Shown here: piece by piece, positions 55,543 to 64,000 of the stretch
Layout: each line of letters starts with the position of its first letter
Numbering within the stretch: position 1 is the stretch's first letter
Assembly (NCBI RefSeq): GCF_022919215.1
Contig: NZ_CP095046.1
Coordinates: 2,594,501-2,658,500, forward strand
Direction: 5' to 3'
From: Hymenobacter cellulosilyticus
GTDB taxonomy: Bacteria; Bacteroidota; Bacteroidia; Cytophagales; Hymenobacteraceae
DNA length: 64,000 bases
Made by a program: the position numbers and the translations under genes
Notes under the pieces: model-generated
Database searches by the model: none
What the model was told of the DNA's origin: nothing
Seen by the model: only the letters and a program-made list of their open reading frames with translations

Positions 55543-56919
55543 CTAGTGAACGGCCTGCTTCTGGAAATCGGTAATGGCCTCGCTCAAATCGTAGATCTGG
55601 GCGCCCGGCAAGGCCGCTTCCAGAATACTGCTGCCCGCGGCCGAGCGGTAGCCGCCCGCGCAGTGCACGAGAATAGGCTTGCTGGTGGGCACCTCCTTGG
55701 CCCGTTCCCGCAGCTCAGGTAGCGGAATTACCAAAGCATCGGCAAAAATGGGCTGCTTCGCTTCGGTGTAGTTGCGGATGTCGACGATGGTAAAGTCCTC
55801 GGGCCGCTCCCGCACGTGCTCCACATCGGCCACCGGACTGGTAGCGGGCAGTACCGAGGGCGTGAGCAGGGCACCTTTGATATTGGCTTCGTAACCGATT
55901 TTGGCCGCCTTGCGAATTACGGTGTCCAGGGCAATCTGCGAATCGGCAATGAGGTAGAACGGCTCCGTGGGGCCTACTACTGAGCCCAGCCAGGTTTCAA
56001 ACTTGCCGCCATCTTGTAGGTTGATGGCGCCCGGCAGGTGGCCTTGTTTAAACTCGGCCTGGGGGCGGGTATCAATAACTACCACGCCGTTTTCCAGGGC
56101 GGCATTGGGCTGCACGCGCGGCACGGCCCGCACGCTGTCCTCGAAGGGCAAGGCACCTTGCTTGTTGAGCTGCACGTCGTGGCCGAAGTACTTGGGTACG
56201 AAGGGCTGGTCCTCGAGCAGTACCCGCACAAATTCCTGCTCACTCATGGGTTGCAGGGCGTAGTTGGTTTTGAGCTCCTTGCCGATAGTGCTGTCCAGGT
56301 CGGTGCTGGTTGTTTTGCCGCAGAGGCTGCCGGGGCCGTGGGCGGGGTATACCCGCGTGGTAGCGGGCAGGGTCATGAGCTTGTTGCGGGTGCTGTGGTA
56401 CATCTGGGCCGCCAGCTCCTCGCGCTTGTGGCCGCCTACCAGCTCGTTTTCCCGCAGGTCGGGCCGGCCTACGTCGCCCACGAAGAGCGTGTCGCCGGTA
56501 AAGACGGCCCGGGTTTGGGCCAAATCGTCGATGAGCAGAACGGAGATGCTGTCGGGCGAGTGGCCGGGAGTGTTGATGGCGTGCAGCTCCACGCTGCCCA
56601 GTGTTATCCGGTCGCCGTCGTCGAAGGGACGGTGGGGGTAGCTGGCCTTTACCAGCTTGCTGCAATAAATAACAGCGTCGGTTTCCTGTGCGATTTCCAG
56701 GTGCGACGACACAAAATCAGCGTGCGGATGGGTTTCAATGATGGCCACGATATTGGCCTCATGCTCATCGGCGAAATCATAATACTGCTGCGGGTCCCGG
56801 GCCGGGTCGATGATGGCAACCTGCCGGCCGCAGCGAATGGCGTAGCTGGCGTGGGCCAGGCCCTTGTCGTAGAATTGCTGAATCTGTACCGACGCGGTAC
56901 TACTGGGAAGGGGACTCAT
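55543..56919 (-). CDS. Metallo-beta-lactamase fold protein with two rhodanese domains
   Basis: A 458-residue cytoplasmic enzyme. The metal site is THPHADFVSSH at residues 63-73 (HxHxDxxxxH is not the classic HxHxDH spacing but follows the persulfide dioxygenase-like group), with FTGDTLFVGDVGRPDL and a VYPAHGPGSLCGK His later. Two rhodanese-like domains follow: one near residues 260-350 (VVIDTRPQAEFKQGHLPGA), apparently without the Cys, and a C-terminal one with the active Cys in LVHCAGGYRSAAG. The family oxidises glutathione or protein persulfides in sulfide detoxification. Substrate is inferred from family. Confidence 0.88.
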   Translation of the reverse strand: MSPLPSSTASVQIQQFYDKGLAHASYAIRCGRQVAIIDPARDPQQYYDFADEHEANIVAIIETHPHADFVSSHLEIAQETDAVIYCSKLVKASYPHRPFDDGDRITLGSVELHAINTPGHSPDSISVLLIDDLAQTRAVFTGDTLFVGDVGRPDLRENELVGGHKREELAAQMYHSTRNKLMTLPATTRVYPAHGPGSLCGKTTSTDLDSTIGKELKTNYALQPMSEQEFVRVLLEDQPFVPKYFGHDVQLNKQGALPFEDSVRAVPRVQPNAALENGVVVIDTRPQAEFKQGHLPGAINLQDGGKFETWLGSVVGPTEPFYLIADSQIALDTVIRKAAKIGYEANIKGALLTPSVLPATSPVADVEHVRERPEDFTIVDIRNYTEAKQPIFADALVIPLPELRERAKEVPTSKPILVHCAGGYRSAAGSSILEAALPGAQIYDLSEAITDFQKQAVH

Positions 56920-57396
56920 GGGGTGTAACGTTGGTGAGCCGCCGGACTTCGAAAAGCAGGCGAATAGGTCAAATATAACAAACGAGAGCGGGAAATTGGG
57001 GTTGGTCAGAACCTAATTACTTGGTGCGAAAATAATCAGGCGCCGCCAGCTGAGGTACAATACAGGGTAACAGGTGGCCGCGTAGTTCGGTGTCTATAAA
57101 TACGTTATTAATAAGTGAATTAAATATTATAGTCGATAGATATTGTTCGTTGTATCTTCTGTTTTGACAAAACTTGCCCTATTCAAAAGGCAAAAGAAGG
57201 TACCGGCGAATTGTTGATGGCCCAGTAGTTTCTTCGCTGGGGAAAGGTCATGCATCAGCCAATAATGGTGGAGCATTGCCGGGTACGGTCCGAAGCCGAG
57301 GCATTGACCTGGCTGGAGTTAAACGCAACAGAGCCCGGCGCAAGATGCACCGGGCTCTGGCAAGAGTAATGAAAGGCCTGTCAGGCGATGCCGCTA
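56920..57396. other. AT-rich intergenic region without a gene
   Basis: 477 bases between the MBL gene start and the repeat-protein stop. The 57090-57150 part is very AT-rich. The left side should hold the MBL promoter; the right side holds a terminator-like hairpin (CAGAGCCCGG 57329-57338 with CCGGGCTCTG 57350-57359). A plus-strand frame at 57174-57467 overlaps the repeat gene and was not accepted. Confidence 0.6.
57329..57359 (-). terminator. Terminator-like hairpin after the repeat protein gene
   Basis: CAGAGCCCGG pairs with CCGGGCTCTG around 11 bases; few T follow on the minus strand. Confidence 0.55.
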
Positions 57397-58584
57397 TTAA
57401 CGGCCCTGACCCGAGAGGAAGTATGCCCGGCGGGGCAGGTACACGTCGTTGTACACGCTGGGATTGAAGACATTCTGTAGGGTTACCTCAAACTGCTTTT
57501 GGGCGCCCGCCTGGTCGCCGGCCCGGTCGCGGGCATACGATTCGGCCGCCTGACGAATCTGGTCCCGCTGGGTGGTGGTCAGGCCCCCGGGAATGCCGCG
57601 CTCAAAACGGGTTAGAATGGCCGAGGCTTCCTGCACGTTGGTGCGGGTACCTGATTGTGGGCGCTGGCCCTGACCGGACAAAAAGTAATTCCGGTTGGCT
57701 AGGTACACGTCGTTGTACACGCTGGGATTGAAGACATTCTGCAAGGTTACCTCAAACTGCTTTTGGGCGCCCGCCTGGTCGCCAACCCGGTCACGGGCAT
57801 ACGACTCAGCGGCCTGCCGGATCTGGTCCCGCTGGGTGGTGGTTAGGCCCCCGGTGATACCCTGCTCGAAGCGGTTGAGAATGGCCGCGGCCTGCGCAGT
57901 GGTGGATTGCGTCTGACGGGCTCCGCCACCATTGCCCCCATTTCCACCGGGCCGTGGCGTACGGTTCACCTGCCCGCGGCCCGAGAGAAAGTAGTCACGG
58001 TTGGCCAGATACACGTCATTGTAAATACTAGGGTTTAGTACGTTCTGCAGCGTTATTTCAAACTGCTTCTGAGCACCGGCCTGGTCGCCGGCCCGGTCGC
58101 GGGCATACGACTCAGCCGACTGCCGGATCTGGTCCCGCTGGGTGGTGGTCAGGCCCCCGGTGATGCCGCGCTCAAAGCGGGTTAAAATGGCCGAGGCCTC
58201 CTGCACGTTGGTGCGGGCACCCGTTTGCGGCCGCTGTCCTTGTCCCGAAAGAAAGTAGTTGCGGTTGGCTAGGTACACATCGTTGTAGATGCTCGGGTTC
58301 AGTACATTTTGCAGCGTTACCTCAAACTGCTTTTGAGCACCAGCTTGGTTGCTGCCCCGGTCACGAACGTACGATTCAGCCGCCTGGCGAATCTGGTCCC
58401 GCTGGGTGGTGGTCAGTCCACCAGTAATGCCTTGCTCGAAGCGGTTGAGAATAGCTGCGGACTGTGCCGCGGGCGAACCCTGCTGAAACACGGTGGCTAC
58501 GGGAGCGGCAATGGGAGCAGCAAAAGAAGGAGCCTGCAAGGCAAAAGCCACGAGGAGCTGAGGAACTATGAAGGTAGATTTCAT
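57397..58584 (-). CDS. Secreted protein made of four repeats of about 75 residues
   Basis: A 395-residue protein from the ATG at 58584, with a signal peptide (FIVPQLLVAFALQAPSFA). Four near-identical units begin near residues 43, 130, 231 and 318; each contains TTTQRDQIRQAAESY and IYNDVYLANRNYFLSGQG or close variants. Units 1 and 3 begin AILNRFEQGITGG and 2 and 4 AILTRFERGI, so a two-unit block was itself duplicated. Unit 4 has a Pro in GIPGG. A Gly/Asn-rich linker joins units 2 and 3. Helical content looks high. No family recognised; likely roles are cell-surface binding or a structural fibre, but this is a guess. Confidence 0.88.
   Translation of the reverse strand: MKSTFIVPQLLVAFALQAPSFAAPIAAPVATVFQQGSPAAQSAAILNRFEQGITGGLTTTQRDQIRQAAESYVRDRGSNQAGAQKQFEVTLQNVLNPSIYNDVYLANRNYFLSGQGQRPQTGARTNVQEASAILTRFERGITGGLTTTQRDQIRQSAESYARDRAGDQAGAQKQFEITLQNVLNPSIYNDVYLANRDYFLSGRGQVNRTPRPGGNGGNGGGARQTQSTTAQAAAILNRFEQGITGGLTTTQRDQIRQAAESYARDRVGDQAGAQKQFEVTLQNVFNPSVYNDVYLANRNYFLSGQGQRPQSGTRTNVQEASAILTRFERGIPGGLTTTQRDQIRQAAESYARDRAGDQAGAQKQFEVTLQNVFNPSVYNDVYLPRRAYFLSGQGR
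57410..58455 (-). repeat. Tandem DNA repeats inside the secreted repeat gene
   Basis: Four direct DNA copies of a unit of about 225 bases code for the repeats. Copies 1/3 and 2/4 resemble each other most, in agreement with one duplication of a pair. Recombination between copies could change the number of units. Confidence 0.8.
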
Positions 58585-59160
58585 GTGCAATTGGTAGAAA
58601 GGAAAGAAAATTCAGGAGATATCCGGCGCCTTTCAATTGTCATACCAAAAGTGAAAGGCCCTGTTTCCTGAGGCGCCGTTTATACGTGGGTTTGGTAGAT
58701 AGGATGATTTTGAGGTCAAATAATCTTGTTCTGCTGCGTAAGCCCGAAATCGGTAGCTAGAATCCGGATTTCGATAAGCCATTGAAAAAGAGCCTGGAAT
58801 AAAGGCCTTGAGTTATCCAAGTATCAGCGTAAACCGTTAGCCTAAAGTGCAAAGTCAGGCGATGTGAAAAGCAGGGGACATAAGGTGGCACCATACCACT
58901 GGCTAGGCACGGTAAAGCGTGGGACGAGCAGGTTTGGGATAGAGGATCTAAGTCGTTCAGCCCAGGAACTGATGTATAAGCGAGCAGCAGAAATCAGCTT
59001 GGTGCTTGCGGACTGGCTTCGGAGGCTGCACCGTGCAACTAAGTGGTGGCACTTGGCTCTTTAACCGGCGAATGCTGATTATCGCCTATATTCGGGCTCC
59101 TGATACCGAATTTGAAAATTCCATACCTCTCACCTTTCTTTCTTCTCTCTTTTCTATTGT
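58585..59160. other. Divergent intergenic region without a gene
   Basis: 576 bases between the starts of the repeat-protein gene (minus) and the permease gene (plus), so it should hold two promoters. No clear TAnnTTTG box was identified. A plus-strand 66-codon frame at 58864-59064 has no recognisable content and is not accepted. Confidence 0.55.
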
Positions 59161-60744
59161 ATGGCAAATATTTTCGCCAAAAAACCACTGGCTATCCTGC
59201 TCGGTGAGGCCAACTCCTCCGGGGAAGGGGCTCTCAAACGCACGCTGGGCGCGGCCAACCTCGTTGCCTTGGGCGTGGGCGCCATCATCGGGGCCGGCCT
59301 ATTTGTGCGCACCGCTGCCGCCGCTGCCCAAGCAGCTGGTCCGGGCGTAACGCTGGCCTTCATCGTGGCCGCTATTGGCTGCGCTTTTGCGGGCTTGTGC
59401 TACGCCGAGTTTGCCGCCATGATTCCCATTGCCGGCTCGGCCTACACGTATGCCTACACCACCATGGGCGAGTTTGTAGCCTGGGTTATCGGCTGGGCCC
59501 TGATTATGGAATACGCCCTGGGAGCCGCAACCGTGTCCATTGCCTGGAGCGAATACCTGAACAAGCTCTTGCAGGTCTTTGGGATGAGTATACCCTACGA
59601 ATGGTGCCACTCGCCTTTCGAAAGCGCGGCCGTAAATGGCGTGATGGAGCAGGGCTTTGTCAACCTGCCCGCCTTGTTTATCATCATCGTGCTCAGCCTG
59701 CTGTTGATTAAGGGCACGCAGGAGTCGGCGACCTTCAACGCCATTATCGTGGTGGTGAAAGTGGCCATTGTGCTGATTTTCATTGCTGTAGGCTGGCAGT
59801 TTATTGAGCCCGCCAACCACACGCCCTACCTGATTCCCGAAAATGCCGAGCCAGTGAAAAACGCGGCCGGTGAAATTGTTCGTGAGTACTCGGCCTGGAA
59901 CAAGCACGGCTGGGGCGGTATCCTTGGCGGTGCGGCCATCGTGTTCTTCGCCTTTATTGGCTTCGATGCCGTGAGTACCGCGGCCCAGGAAGCCAAGAAT
60001 CCCAAGCGCGACATGCCCATTGGTATCCTCGGCTCTTTGGCCGTATGCACCGTGCTCTACATCCTGTTTGGCCACGTGCTGACGGGCGTAGCCAACTGGC
60101 GCGAGTTTGCTGACCCGGCCAAGGGCGGCGAAGCTTCGGTAACCTACGCTATTAAGGAGCACATGCCCGGTTTCGAATGGCTGAGCACGGCCGTTACGGT
60201 GGCTATTCTGGCCGGCTTCTCGTCGGTAATTCTGGTGATGCTCATGGGCCAGAGCCGCGTGTTCTTCTCCATGGCCAACGACGGTCTGATGCCGAAAGCT
60301 TTTTCGGAGTTGCACCCCAAGTACCGCACGCCTTATAAGTCGAACCTGGCCCTGCTGGTGTTCGTGGGCGCCTTTGCCGGCTTCGTGCCCGGCTCCCTGG
60401 CCGGCGACCTGACCTCGTTTGGAACCCTGCTGGCCTTCGTGCTGGTGTCTATCGGCGTGTGGCTGATGCGCAAATCGGATCCGGCGCAGTTCCGTCCGTT
60501 CCGCTCGCCGCTGTCGTCGCCGGCTTTCCCTCTGGTTCCGTTTATGGGCGCTGCTATCTGCCTGCTGATGATTGCGGCCCTGGACGCCAACACGCTGAAG
60601 CTGGCCATGGTCTGGATGCTGTTGGGCTTCGTGGTCTACTTCATCTACGGCAAGAAAAACTCCAAGCTGCAGCAGGGCATCGTAGTAGTGCCTACTGAAC
60701 TGGAAGAGCAAGCATTCATTGAGCCCGACGTGCATAACCGCTAG
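59161..60744 (+). CDS. APC-family amino acid permease
   Basis: A 527-residue inner-membrane transporter with about 12-14 hydrophobic helices. The first helix has the substrate loop ALGVGAIIGAGLFVRTAAAAA, typical of the cationic amino acid transporter (CAT/YfnA) branch. FFAFIGFDAVSTAAQEAKNPKRDMPIGI marks helix 6 with its Asp/Glu region. GQSRVFFSMANDGLMPK is another hallmark of the branch. It imports amino acids with protons. The substrate is probably a cationic or small neutral amino acid, by family only. A strong terminator follows. Confidence 0.95.
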   Translation: MANIFAKKPLAILLGEANSSGEGALKRTLGAANLVALGVGAIIGAGLFVRTAAAAAQAAGPGVTLAFIVAAIGCAFAGLCYAEFAAMIPIAGSAYTYAYTTMGEFVAWVIGWALIMEYALGAATVSIAWSEYLNKLLQVFGMSIPYEWCHSPFESAAVNGVMEQGFVNLPALFIIIVLSLLLIKGTQESATFNAIIVVVKVAIVLIFIAVGWQFIEPANHTPYLIPENAEPVKNAAGEIVREYSAWNKHGWGGILGGAAIVFFAFIGFDAVSTAAQEAKNPKRDMPIGILGSLAVCTVLYILFGHVLTGVANWREFADPAKGGEASVTYAIKEHMPGFEWLSTAVTVAILAGFSSVILVMLMGQSRVFFSMANDGLMPKAFSELHPKYRTPYKSNLALLVFVGAFAGFVPGSLAGDLTSFGTLLAFVLVSIGVWLMRKSDPAQFRPFRSPLSSPAFPLVPFMGAAICLLMIAALDANTLKLAMVWMLLGFVVYFIYGKKNSKLQQGIVVVPTELEEQAFIEPDVHNR

Positions 60745-60762
60745 GCTCCTGCTTACTACACG

Positions 60763-60796
60763 AAAAAGCCCCGTCAGCCCGCTGACGGGGCTTTTT
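60763..60796. terminator. Bidirectional terminator after the permease gene
   Basis: A perfect 16-bp stem, AAAAAGCCCCGTCAGC with GCTGACGGGGCTTTTT, with T-runs on both strands; it serves convergent permease and HVA1 genes. Confidence 0.9.
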
Positions 60797-60860
60797 GTTT
60801 ACAAGGAACCCAGCGTTTAAAGCGGCACCAGCTAAAAGGCCAAGCGCTGCCAGGTGCTTC

Positions 60861-61085
60861 TTACTTCTTGGCTTTGGAACTCACGGACGAGACTTCGCTT
60901 TGCAGCTTGATAACCCGGTCGCCGTTTTCCTGCACGATAACAAAGGCCGGGTTTTCCGGGGTGCCGTTGCGGGTGATGTCGCTGCCCTTGAGCTTGCGCG
61001 TCACGGGTTCCTTATGGGTTTCTTCGATTTTGCCGGTGGCCGTGCCGGTGCCGTATTTCCAGCTGACTTGAGTGCCTTTGCGCAT
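60861..61085 (-). CDS. HVA1/DUF2945 Tudor-domain protein
   Basis: A 74-residue small protein that fills one Tudor-like barrel. It opens RKGTQVSWKYGTGTATGKI; VTRKLKGSDITRNGTPENPAF and QENGDRVIKLQSEV are the family blocks of HVA1 (hypervirulence-associated) domains, formerly DUF2945. The role is unknown; Tudor folds often bind peptides or nucleic acid. It stands alone, convergent with the permease gene. Confidence 0.88.
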   Translation of the reverse strand: MRKGTQVSWKYGTGTATGKIEETHKEPVTRKLKGSDITRNGTPENPAFVIVQENGDRVIKLQSEVSSVSSKAKK

Positions 61086-61211
61086 GGTGGGTAAGGTTTG
61101 GAGCGAAGTATAGTTCTACGTACTGTGCTTGCCCCGGAAATGTTAAGCTTAACGCCTCCCGGTGTTTGCGGATTTTTCAGGAAAAACGGCCGAAAAGTGC
61201 GAGTCTGCCGC

Positions 61212-61219
61212 TACCTTTC
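61212..61219 (+). promoter_or_regulatory. -7 box TACCTTTC for the amidohydrolase gene
   Basis: One base from TAnnTTTG, 40 bases upstream of the ATG at 61259. Confidence 0.45.
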
Positions 61220-61258
61220 CAGTCCGATGCTTCTTTCATCATCATCCCCCGTTTTTCC

Positions 61259-64000
61259 ATGTCACCATCTCTACGCCAGCTAGGCCTGGCCGGCGGCTTG
61301 CTGCTCAGCACTGCGGCGGCCTATGCCCAGCCCAGCACGTACCCGCGCAACGGCGTGTACGACCAGCGGCCCGGGCTCTACGCCTTCACCCACGCCACCA
61401 TTTTCACCGACTACAAAACCCGCCTCAACGACGCCACGCTCCTTATCCGGGACGGCCGGGTGGAGGCAGTGGGTACGGGCGTGAAAATCCCGGTCGGCGC
61501 CGTGGTTACCGACCTTAAAGGCCGCTTCATTTACCCCGGCTTCGTGGACCTGTACGCCAGCTACGGCGTGCCCGAAGTGAAGGCACCCGAGCGGCAGGGC
61601 CGGCGCAGCGGACCGCAGTTTGAAAGCCAGAAAGCCGGAGCCTACGACTGGAACCAGGCTATTCACCCCGAAATCAGTGCTGCTGAGCTCTTCAAGGTCA
61701 ACGAAGACCAGGCCGATGCCTACCGTCGTATGGGCTTCGGGGCTGTGCTTACCCAGCAGGCCGATGGTATTGCCCGCGGCACGGCGGCCCTGGTTACGCT
61801 CAATACGGCCCGCAAAGAGCAGGAGGTAGTGCTGGCCGACCGCGCCGCCGCTTCGTTTTCTTTCGACAAGGGCAGCAGCACCCAGGATTATCCTAGCTCC
61901 CTGATGGGCAGCATTGCGCTGCTGCGCCAGACCTACCTGGACGCCGACTGGAATCAGCGCAACCCGACTAAGGAGCAAAACCTGTCACTCCGGGCCTTCA
62001 ACCAGCAGCGTCAGCTCCCCCAGATTTTCGACGTGCGCGACAAGCAGTCGGCGCTGCGGGCTGATAAAGTAGGGGACGAGTTTGGGGTGCAGTACATCCT
62101 CAAAGGCCGTGGTGACGAGTACCAGCGCCTGGCCGACATTCAGGCGACTAAGGCCCCGCTCATTGTCAGCCTCAACTTCCCGGATGCCTATAATGTGGAT
62201 GACGTGTACGACGCCTCTCGCATTTCGCTCGAGGAGCTCAAGCACTGGGAAATGGCCCCAGCCAACGCAGCTATTTTGGCCAAGGCTGGTGTGCCCTTCG
62301 CGCTGTCGGCCGCCGACCTCAAGGACAAGAAGAAGTTTCTGCCCAACCTGAAAAAGGCCATTCAGTACGGCCTGACCGAGGAGCAGGCCCTACGCGCCCT
62401 TACCGCCACACCCGCCGAGCTGATCAAGCAGCAAAACCAGGTCGGCAGCCTTAAGGCTGGTATGGTCGCCAACTTCCTGGTGTGCTCCAACCGCCTGTTT
62501 GCCGACGACAACGTGCTGCTCGACAACTGGGTGCAGGGCCAGCGCTACCAGCTCAGCACCGTGCCCAGCGACTACCGCGGCGTGTACACGCTCAAAATCG
62601 GTAGCCAGCCCGAAATGAAAATGCTGGTGGCCGGCAAGCCCGAAGCACCCGAAATGCGCATTGCCGTGGCGCCCAAAGACACGGTGCGCGGCACTTTGTC
62701 GGTAAATGGCGAACTGGCTACCATCGTGTATAACCCCACGCCCAAAACCAAGGGTGCGGCTATTCGCCTCAGCGGCTTCTACACGCCCGAAACCCGCCTG
62801 TTTCAGGGCGACGGGCAGCTGGCCGATGCCTCGCAGGTGAAGTGGAGCGCCCAGCGCCAGGAGGAAGCTACCCGCGCCGCCCGCCGCGACTCGGCCAAAG
62901 CGCCCGAGCCCGTGCAGATTGGCCAGGCCCTGTTTCCCTTCGTAGCCTTTGGCCGGACCCAGGTGCCTCAGCAGGAAACGGTGGTTATTAAGAATGCCAC
63001 CGTGTGGACCAGCGAGGCCGCCGGTAGGCTCGAGAACACCGACGTACTGCTTCAGAACGGCAAAATTGCCAAGATCGGCAAGAACCTGAGCGTACCTAAA
63101 GGCGGCCGCAGCATCGACGGCACCGGCAAGCACCTCACGCCCGGTATTATCGACGAGCACTCCCACATTGCCATCAGTGAGGGCGTAAACGAAGGCACTC
63201 AGGCCGTGACCAGCGAAGTGCGGGTCAGCGACGTGGTAGATGCCGAGGACATTGACGTGTACCGCGACCTGGCAGGGGGCGTGGTGGCTTCGCAGCTGCT
63301 GCACGGCTCGGCCAACCCCATCGGCGGGCAGTCGGCCCTGATAAAGCTGCGCTGGGGCATGACCGCCGAGCAAATGAAAATTGAGGGTGCGCCGGGCTTC
63401 ATCAAGTTTGCCCTGGGCGAAAACGTGAAGCAAAGCAACTGGGGCGAAATGAACGTGCTGCGTTTCCCCCAGACCCGCATGGGCGTGGAGCAGGTGTTTG
63501 TGGATGCCTTCACCCGGGCCAAGGAGTACGAGCAGGAGTGGAAGGCCTGGAACAAGCTGGGCAAGGGCAAGCAGAAGAAAGGGGAGGCCCCGCGCCGCGA
63601 CCTGGAGCTCGAAGCCTTGGTTGAAATCCTGAACCAGCAGCGCTTCATTACCTGCCACAGCTACGTGCAAAGCGAAATCAACATGCTGCTCAATGTGGCC
63701 GACCGCATGGGCTTCAAGGTCAACACCTTCACCCACATTCTGGAAGGCTATAAAGTGGCCGACAAGATGAAGGCCCACGGCGTGAATGCCAGTACCTTCT
63801 CCGACTGGTGGGCTTACAAAAATGAGGTGCGCGACGCTATTCCGTATAATGCCGCCATCATGCACGACGCGGGCCTGAACGTGGCCATCAACTCGGACGA
63901 TGCCGAAATGAGCCGCCGCCTCAACCAGGAAGCAGCCAAAACGGTAAAGTACGGCGGCTTGTCGGAAGAGGAAGCCCTGAAGCTGGTGACCATCAACCCG
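61259..64000 (+). CDS. Tandem amidohydrolase-family protein (partial, C-terminus outside window)
   Basis: An exported protein of at least 914 residues; the frame is open to the last base. A signal peptide (LGLAGGLLLSTAAAYAQ) is followed by two amidohydrolase domains. Domain 1 (about residues 45-450) lacks the metal-binding HxH: FVDLYASYG stands where DxHxH is expected, so this half is probably inactive. Domain 2 begins near residue 575 (IKNATVWTSEAAGRLENTD) and keeps the HSHIAI motif, and later VNTFTHILEGYK and NVAINSDDAEMSRR that supply His and Asp ligands. Such double-domain proteins are common in Bacteroidota, annotated as imidazolonepropionase- or dipeptidase-like; substrate unknown. Confidence 0.9.
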   Translation, partial: MSPSLRQLGLAGGLLLSTAAAYAQPSTYPRNGVYDQRPGLYAFTHATIFTDYKTRLNDATLLIRDGRVEAVGTGVKIPVGAVVTDLKGRFIYPGFVDLYASYGVPEVKAPERQGRRSGPQFESQKAGAYDWNQAIHPEISAAELFKVNEDQADAYRRMGFGAVLTQQADGIARGTAALVTLNTARKEQEVVLADRAAASFSFDKGSSTQDYPSSLMGSIALLRQTYLDADWNQRNPTKEQNLSLRAFNQQRQLPQIFDVRDKQSALRADKVGDEFGVQYILKGRGDEYQRLADIQATKAPLIVSLNFPDAYNVDDVYDASRISLEELKHWEMAPANAAILAKAGVPFALSAADLKDKKKFLPNLKKAIQYGLTEEQALRALTATPAELIKQQNQVGSLKAGMVANFLVCSNRLFADDNVLLDNWVQGQRYQLSTVPSDYRGVYTLKIGSQPEMKMLVAGKPEAPEMRIAVAPKDTVRGTLSVNGELATIVYNPTPKTKGAAIRLSGFYTPETRLFQGDGQLADASQVKWSAQRQEEATRAARRDSAKAPEPVQIGQALFPFVAFGRTQVPQQETVVIKNATVWTSEAAGRLENTDVLLQNGKIAKIGKNLSVPKGGRSIDGTGKHLTPGIIDEHSHIAISEGVNEGTQAVTSEVRVSDVVDAEDIDVYRDLAGGVVASQLLHGSANPIGGQSALIKLRWGMTAEQMKIEGAPGFIKFALGENVKQSNWGEMNVLRFPQTRMGVEQVFVDAFTRAKEYEQEWKAWNKLGKGKQKKGEAPRRDLELEALVEILNQQRFITCHSYVQSEINMLLNVADRMGFKVNTFTHILEGYKVADKMKAHGVNASTFSDWWAYKNEVRDAIPYNAAIMHDAGLNVAINSDDAEMSRRLNQEAAKTVKYGGLSEEEALKLVTINP

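Noticed and set aside
57174..57467. Plus-strand 97-codon frame
   Set aside because: Overlaps the end of the repeat-protein gene and its terminator; basic low-complexity sequence without homology.
58864..59064. Plus-strand 66-codon frame in the divergent gap
   Set aside because: No recognisable content and no promoter box; treated as noncoding.
59299..60735. Long minus-strand frame opposite the amino acid permease
   Set aside because: His/Gly/Gln-rich shadow with no family blocks; the plus-strand permease is complete.
62390..63865. Long minus-strand frame opposite the amidohydrolase
   Set aside because: Shadow frame; the amidohydrolase motifs on the plus strand are clear.

Overview
The window looks like a chromosome segment from a GC-rich member of the Bacteroidota, most probably Hymenobacter or a close relative in the Cytophagales. 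The pointers are the Bacteroidota -7 box (TAnnTTTG, usually TACCTTTG) upstream of many genes, a TonB-dependent receptor next to a DUF4249 lipoprotein, PKD and TPR lipoproteins, a LytTR/LytS pair, and a heptose kinase. No rRNA, tRNA, CRISPR array, phage or transposase gene was recognised. Genus is inferred from gene style, not from a marker gene.

Left end (1-2.6 kb): three tandem leftward lipoprotein genes, the leftmost cut by the window edge. They share the SdpC core (SGE-x-x-F-R/Q-G-I-F, then P-x-Y-F-x-E-L). SdpC is the Bacillus subtilis sporulation-delaying killing factor. The middle copy also keeps a very hydrophobic C-terminal segment starting at a Cys, where Bacillus SdpC carries its toxic peptide. 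This is the best candidate for an undescribed system in the window.

2.7-20.2 kb is mostly housekeeping: a multidomain glycosyltransferase, an aspartate-type aminotransferase, a heptose-7-phosphate kinase, hemE, galT, a MarC protein, purE with an endonuclease/exonuclease/phosphatase membrane protein, an FAD monooxygenase, dnaK, an alpha/beta hydrolase with a lipoprotein serine protease, and a pseudouridine synthase. Two nearly identical nested-palindrome elements of about 156 bp flank hemE. Related palindromes lie at 6.2 and 31.4 kb.

20.4-28.7 kb: a LytTR regulator followed upstream by a histidine kinase that lacks its sensor half. The kinase is joined head-to-head to an ABC permease that lacks its N-terminus, which is the scar of a deletion or an assembly join. 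Then come a VWA membrane protein, three orphan exported proteins of lower GC, a YiiX-type hydrolase and a small HlyD-like protein.

29-43 kb: fabG, a geranylgeranyl-reductase-like flavoprotein, two paralogous TPR proteins, lpdA, a TonB-domain protein, an EamA transporter diverging from rarA, sppA, a PKD lipoprotein, and a purine nucleoside phosphorylase gene broken by a 1-base frameshift.

43-64 kb: DUF4249 protein plus TonB receptor, thioredoxin, an HNH nuclease, a DUF6687-like protein, the sbcD-sbcC repair operon with a lipoprotein gene 3 bases upstream, a metallo-beta-lactamase/rhodanese sulfur enzyme, a secreted protein built of four repeats of about 75 residues, an APC amino-acid permease, an HVA1 Tudor protein, and a tandem amidohydrolase that runs off the right edge.
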